NCBI GenBank assembly: GCA_039029455.1
Contig: JBCCGE010000042.1
Span: 1-26,390, forward strand
DNA length: 26,390 nucleotides
Source: JBCCGE01 sp039029455
GTDB taxonomy: Bacteria > Pseudomonadota > Gammaproteobacteria > Arenicellales > Poriferihabitantaceae
Direction of reading: 5' to 3'
Made by a program: the position numbers and the translations under genes. Each line of letters begins with the position of its first letter. Within the stretch, counting starts at the first letter, position 1. Positions 23,209 to 26,390 of this stretch are shown here, piece by piece. Under the pieces are notes generated by a model. The model was given only the letters and a program-made list of their open reading frames with translations, was not told the origin of the DNA and ran no database searches.

Positions 23209-24354
23209 ATGAAAAACGCTGACGACTTTGGCTTCGGCACACAGATTCGGAAATCCCCATTCTTCAACGCGACCGTTCGATGGGGTGCGAAAGGATTTTC
23301 CGTCTATAACCACATGTATATCCCGAGAGATTTTGGCGATCCGGAGCAAAATTTCTGGAATCTTATTAATGACGCCATTCTGTGTGATGTTGCGGTAGAG
23401 CGTCAGGTTGAAATCACCGGGCCGGATGCTGCGCGCTTTACACAGATGCTGACGCCCCGAGACCTAACTCAACTCGAAGTAGGACAATGCAAGTATGTAC
23501 TGATCACAAACGCTGCGGGCGGAATACTGAATGATCCGGTGTTGCTTCGACTTGCCGAAAACCATTTTTGGTTGTCACTCGCCGACAGCGACATTTTGCT
23601 GTGGGCGCAAGGCGTCGCTGTTCATTCCGGCATGGACGTCGAAATTTGGGAGCCCGATGCCTCACCGCTCCAGCTGCAGGGCCCGGCTTCTGCCAAAATC
23701 ATGAGCGAACTTTTTGGCGACGGCATCAACGACCTTCGATACTATCGATTCCGTGACATCACCTTAAATGGAATACCTCTGATTGTCTCGAGAACAGGCT
23801 GGTCAAGTGAGTTGGGATACGAGCTTTTTCTGCGGGATGGAAACCGTGGCGATGAACTTTGGGAGACCATTATGGCGGCCGGAAAACCGCACGGGCTCAA
23901 ACCCGGACACACATCGTCGATCCGCCGGATTGAAGGTGGCATGCTCTCGTACCACGCAGATGCAGATATCCACACCAATCCTTATGAGTTGGGACTGGGT
24001 CGACTCGTCAATCTTGACGGCGACTATGAGTTTATTGGCAAACAGGCGTTACGCAAAATCAAGCAGAGCGGAGTTACGCGCAGGCAAGTCGGACTGACTA
24101 TCGAATGCCCTCCCCTGACCGGTCCAAACACCACTTTTTGGCCGTTGACCCAATCAGAGGAACCCGTCGGTAAAGTCACTTCGGCCGTGTACTCCCCTCG
24201 ACTTAACAAAAATATCGCGCTGGCAATGGTGCAGATCGGACATTCAAAACTGGGGGAAACACTACAGGTCGATATGAACGGTGAATGTTGCGATGCAACG
24301 GTTGTTGAGCGTCCGTTTTTTGATCCGAAAAAATCAATCGCTTCAGCGCGATGA
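23209..24354 (+). CDS. GcvT-family protein, probable dimethylsulfoniopropionate demethylase (DmdA-like)
   Basis: This 381-residue, tetrahydrofolate-dependent GcvT-fold protein resembles, as I recall it, DmdA of SAR11 over its length: YNHMYIPRDF, DVAVERQVEITGPDA, LTPRDLTQLEVGQCKYV, ILNDPVLLRL and FWLSLADSDILLWAQG all have counterparts, as do RTGWSSELGYELF and RIEGGMLSYHAD. DmdA moves a methyl group from DMSP to tetrahydrofolate, giving methylmercaptopropionate. Close GcvT paralogues of other function exist, so the assignment is probable, not certain. The C-terminal part includes a GKVTSAVYSPRLNKNIALAM block of the GcvT C-terminal barrel. No clear ribosome-binding site precedes the ATG. It is divergent from an ArsR-type regulator. 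DmdB/C/D genes are not in the window. Its 3' end overlaps a RidA remnant by 12 bases. Confidence 0.72.
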   Translation: MKNADDFGFGTQIRKSPFFNATVRWGAKGFSVYNHMYIPRDFGDPEQNFWNLINDAILCDVAVERQVEITGPDAARFTQMLTPRDLTQLEVGQCKYVLITNAAGGILNDPVLLRLAENHFWLSLADSDILLWAQGVAVHSGMDVEIWEPDASPLQLQGPASAKIMSELFGDGINDLRYYRFRDITLNGIPLIVSRTGWSSELGYELFLRDGNRGDELWETIMAAGKPHGLKPGHTSSIRRIEGGMLSYHADADIHTNPYELGLGRLVNLDGDYEFIGKQALRKIKQSGVTRRQVGLTIECPPLTGPNTTFWPLTQSEEPVGKVTSAVYSPRLNKNIALAMVQIGHSKLGETLQVDMNGECCDATVVERPFFDPKKSIASAR

Positions 24355-24543
24355 TGCCGCGGGATTTTCCGATTCTGCACTCCTCGCAACGACAGCATCG
24401 ATCTCCACCTGTTGGCCCTCGTAGCCAAGCGTGGACACGCCTGTCAGTGTAGTCGGAGGAACCTGATCCTTAAACTCTTCCCGGAAAACCTGCCAGACCC
24501 GACCCACCGTATCCCGATTGCCGACGACATATACGGTAATCTT
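24343..24543 (-). pseudogene. RidA/YjgF-family gene remnant (C-terminal part only)
   Basis: Reading the minus strand from 24543 gives 66 codons: KITVYVVGNRDTVGRVWQVF, then REEFKDQVPPTTLTGVSTLG, YEGQQVEIDAVVAR and a short tail to TGA at 24343-24345. This is the C-terminal portion of a RidA-family protein: the beta-strand TVYV, the VWQVFREEF helix, PPTT and VEIDAV with the conserved Glu. The N-terminal half (about 60 residues) is missing. The codon just ahead is TAG in the same frame, there is no start codon, and the upstream sequence does not read as RidA in any frame I tried. Intact RidA proteins deaminate reactive enamines/imines. This copy should be inactive. Confidence 0.75.
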
Positions 24544-24752
24544 CTAAACATCGTGCAATGAAAAGTGGTGGCACTGCAAAACAGTTTTCAGCTTACGCGC
24601 ACACTACCACTAAAGGCACCCGGCCCTGAAAGGTGCTAGCCACCAGGAAGCGTTTTAAAGGAGAGACGCCTTCTTGCGGCACACCGGGCACCTGGGAATC
24701 TTGTTCGGACTGTTGGTGTGATTGCGAACGTGCAATCTGTCACGTATTCTGT
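24544..24752. other. Intergenic region between two gene remnants, with overlapping inverted repeats
   Basis: No intact gene is supported in these 209 bases. Several complementary segments could fold. AGTGGT (24564-24569) pairs with ACCACT (24606-24611). GGTGGC (24567-24572) pairs with GCCACC (24639-24644), in competition with the former. ACTG (24573-24576) pairs with CAGT (24582-24585), and GCACC (24616-24620) with GGTGC (24632-24636). It fits no riboswitch I know and may be debris of the event that truncated the RidA gene. Confidence 0.35.
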
Positions 24753-25283
24753 CTAGGCGAGCTGCTTGATCATAAGCTCCCGGTCTCCGCAATGAAGACA
24801 GCCTGGATACTCAACAACGGGGCTGGATAATACTTTGCGGTATCCCAGATACTCATACAGAGCCCTGGCAGCCGTGTTTTCCGAGGCCACTAAAGGCTCA
24901 TGCACATCACATTCGCGACACGAGCCTGCGACTCGGCATCGCTGAGAAGCGAACGGGCAGTACCCTGTCCCCGGAGCCTCCAACACCACCAGGGACCGGA
25001 CCACATCGGGATAATCGTCAATTTCCGTCAGATCCACTGTGTCGGGTTGTCGATAGGAGATAATCATTCCGGCAACCTTCGAGCTTTAACGACACACCTT
25101 CGCATTTCGATAGCTGAATCCACCTTCATCTCGAGACGCTCTTATCCGGCCAACGTCCATCGGATCCTGACCGTCTTCGACCATATCGGACCAAAGACTA
25201 AGCGGAATTCCCTCTCTGGCCAGGTTGATCAGACATGCCAGATCGCCGGCGTCACTTTTTAATGCGTGTTCAATAATCGTCAT
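24753..25283 (-). pseudogene. GNAT N-acetyltransferase pseudogene (in-frame stop plus frame-shifted core)
   Basis: The N-terminal third (25283-25086) is a clear GNAT start: MTIIEHALKSDAGDLACLIN, then GQDPMDVGRIRASRDEGGFS. It ends at TAA (25086-25088). The same frame continues with SSKVAGMIISYRQP and DYPDVVRSLVVLEAPGTG. After that the frame reads a Cys/Arg-rich stretch unlike GNATs, whereas the neighbouring frame over about 24892-24963 reads TARSLLSDAESQARVANVMC, the expected acetyl-CoA-binding motif A. The original frame then resumes with VASENTAARALYEYLGYRKV and runs to 24753. So two compensating indels plus a nonsense codon have damaged the gene. The ATG overlaps the adenylate cyclase stop by four bases (ATGA), showing it was once an operon partner. 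Errors in assembly are a possible alternative to true decay. Confidence 0.8.
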
Positions 25284-26390
25284 TTCAGCTCCGTAGATTG
25301 CAGAGCGAACAATTCGATCAAACCGTGCACTCCTTTTAACTCATGATAACCAACCGAGCTGTTCGGTGTATCGATTTCCTGCGCAACCTCGTTCGTCATC
25401 AGAATGGGATACCCCGTACTTTTGGACAAACCTTCGACACGTGCGGCCATATTCACCGCCGCCCCGAGCACTGTGAAGTCCAACCGCTCTGGTGCGCCGA
25501 CGTTGCCGTACACCACCTCGCCAACGTGAAGCCCCAATCCAAAGTTGATCGGGTGTGAACCGGACCGTGTCCGATGACGATTGTTTTCATGGACACGGCT
25601 CGTTGCAGTCATCGCTGCACGGCAGGCCATCCGACACGCGCATTGTCTCGACACCTCGTCAGTGACCGGAAAAACGACCAGCATCGCGTCGCCGATAAAC
25701 TTTAAAACCTCGCCACCGCATTGCTCGACTGCATCGGAGACAATTTCAAAATACTCATTCAGCAAATCAATCAGATCACTGCTTGAAATCGATTCTGTCA
25801 ACGTAGTGAATCCCCTAAGATCGCAAAACCACACGGCCGCTTCAATGAGTTCCCCGTCGCCTCTTTGAATTTGCCCCTCCAGCACTCGCTTTCCGGTGCG
25901 CTTTCCAACATAGGTTTCCAAAAGCGACTGTGCGCTTCGTCGCAGGGCAAAGGTTTCAAAAACAGGCGCAATAAATTCAGCCAATTCGTTAAACGCTGCA
26001 ATGTCTGAATCAGAGAATCCGGGGCGATATTGCGACACAACAATCAGTGTACTGACTTCGCCGTTGGAAAATATCAGTGGAATGACAACATAGTCTGTCG
26101 CACCCTGGTCCCTGAGAGCAAACAGCAAGCTGTGATCCGAATCCTTGTTCAGATCATCCATTTTTTTTCTGTAAAGGCTACGCGTTGTTGAAACGATGTG
26201 CATGGGGGTGCCAACAAAGCTGTCGTTGACTCTGTATTGATGGCTGGCCTGCGTTTCTGTGAAGTGTTCCTGATCTTCAGACCAGATCACCGACCATCCG
26301 GCTACCAGCGGGTTTAATGTCAGGCAGTTCAGACGGACACGCCAGACCGGCGCGCCGCATTCGATTAGTTTTTTACCAAGCTGCTCGACA
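25280..26390 (-). CDS. Class III adenylate/guanylate cyclase with N-terminal sensor region (5' end outside window)
   Basis: The minus-strand frame is open from the window edge to TGA at 25280-25282, giving at least 369 residues without the start. A GTG at 26290 is internal: the upstream codons VEQLGKKLIE and NPLVAGWSV belong to the conserved N-terminal region of this cyclase group. A GAF-like region (about 80-160 of the visible part) is followed by the class III catalytic domain. The first metal Asp is in WFCDLRGFTTLTE, the second in KFIGDAMLVVF; the adenine-selecting pair is Lys in VLKFIGD and Asp in RLDFTVLG; the transition-state Asn and Arg are in AAVNMAARVEG. All catalytic residues are present and the Lys/Asp pair favours ATP. 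No transmembrane helix is visible. The GNAT pseudogene overlaps its stop. Confidence 0.9.
   Translation of the reverse strand, partial: VEQLGKKLIECGAPVWRVRLNCLTLNPLVAGWSVIWSEDQEHFTETQASHQYRVNDSFVGTPMHIVSTTRSLYRKKMDDLNKDSDHSLLFALRDQGATDYVVIPLIFSNGEVSTLIVVSQYRPGFSDSDIAAFNELAEFIAPVFETFALRRSAQSLLETYVGKRTGKRVLEGQIQRGDGELIEAAVWFCDLRGFTTLTESISSSDLIDLLNEYFEIVSDAVEQCGGEVLKFIGDAMLVVFPVTDEVSRQCACRMACRAAMTATSRVHENNRHRTRSGSHPINFGLGLHVGEVVYGNVGAPERLDFTVLGAAVNMAARVEGLSKSTGYPILMTNEVAQEIDTPNSSVGYHELKGVHGLIELFALQSTELK

Noticed and set aside
23076..23267. 63-codon minus-strand frame across the DmdA-like start
   Set aside because: Antisense to the conserved N-terminus of the DmdA-like gene and to its leader; no family resemblance.
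24560..24690. Glycine or cobalamin riboswitch
   Set aside because: GGAGAG and GCCACC fragments were suggestive next to a GcvT-family gene, but the conserved cores and their order are missing.
24633..24830. 65-codon plus-strand frame, and a minus-strand frame ending CPVCRKKASLL
   Set aside because: Both are short, lack ribosome-binding sites and overlap the GNAT remnant; the CPVC motif suggested a zinc ribbon but nothing else supports a gene.
24900..25262. 120-codon plus-strand frame
   Set aside because: It runs antisense to the GNAT pseudogene, whose blocks are recognisable on the minus strand.

Overview
The window reads as an ordinary bacterial chromosome segment of roughly balanced G+C, densely packed with genes on both strands. 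The gene families (a MoxR/DUF58/TgpA transglutaminase operon, a DmdA-like enzyme, a TctABC transporter, a Fur-box-like site and LysE and DM13 proteins) fit a marine heterotrophic gammaproteobacterium best. That placement is inference from gene content; the window holds no rRNA, tRNA or phylogenetic marker. No insertion sequence, phage, CRISPR array or origin was seen.

Layout. 1-263 is the tail of a LysE-family exporter. 282-3950 (minus) is an AruH-like aminotransferase followed by a dimethylglycine/sarcosine dehydrogenase-like flavoprotein. 4130-7996 (plus) is the MoxR, DUF58 and transglutaminase operon, then a secreted DM13 protein (8086-8490) and an enoyl-CoA hydratase/isomerase (8594-9340). 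9348-16511 looks like an aromatic-compound module. On the minus strand an HpcB-type extradiol dioxygenase leads into tctC, tctB and tctA. Divergently, a hydroxymuconic-semialdehyde-type dehydrogenase is followed by a type I sulfatase. A glutathione transferase (16562-17200), a double SnoaL-like protein with a siderophore-interacting flavoprotein (17514-19104), and a free-standing double PilJ-type sensor protein (19295-20122) follow on the minus strand. A small ferritin-like protein (20429-20905) sits directly behind a good Fur-box match. Next come a metallo-beta-lactamase-fold hydrolase (21312-22064) and an ArsR/AHSA1 regulator pair (22163-23009), divergent from a DmdA-like demethylase (23209-24354).

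The right end is decaying. The C-terminal half of a RidA-family gene (24343-24543) lies next to a GNAT acetyltransferase pseudogene (24753-25283). The pseudogene has an in-frame stop and a frame-shifted acetyl-CoA-binding core, and it overlaps by four bases the stop of a class III adenylate cyclase gene that runs off the window (25280-26390).

Shared themes are methyl and one-carbon metabolism (two GcvT-fold proteins), aromatic ring cleavage coupled to a dedicated uptake system, and iron. No wholly new system is evident. The strongest leads are the aromatic module, the Fur-linked ferritin-like gene, the apparently leaderless ArsR promoter, the output-less PilJ protein and the corrupted GNAT gene.
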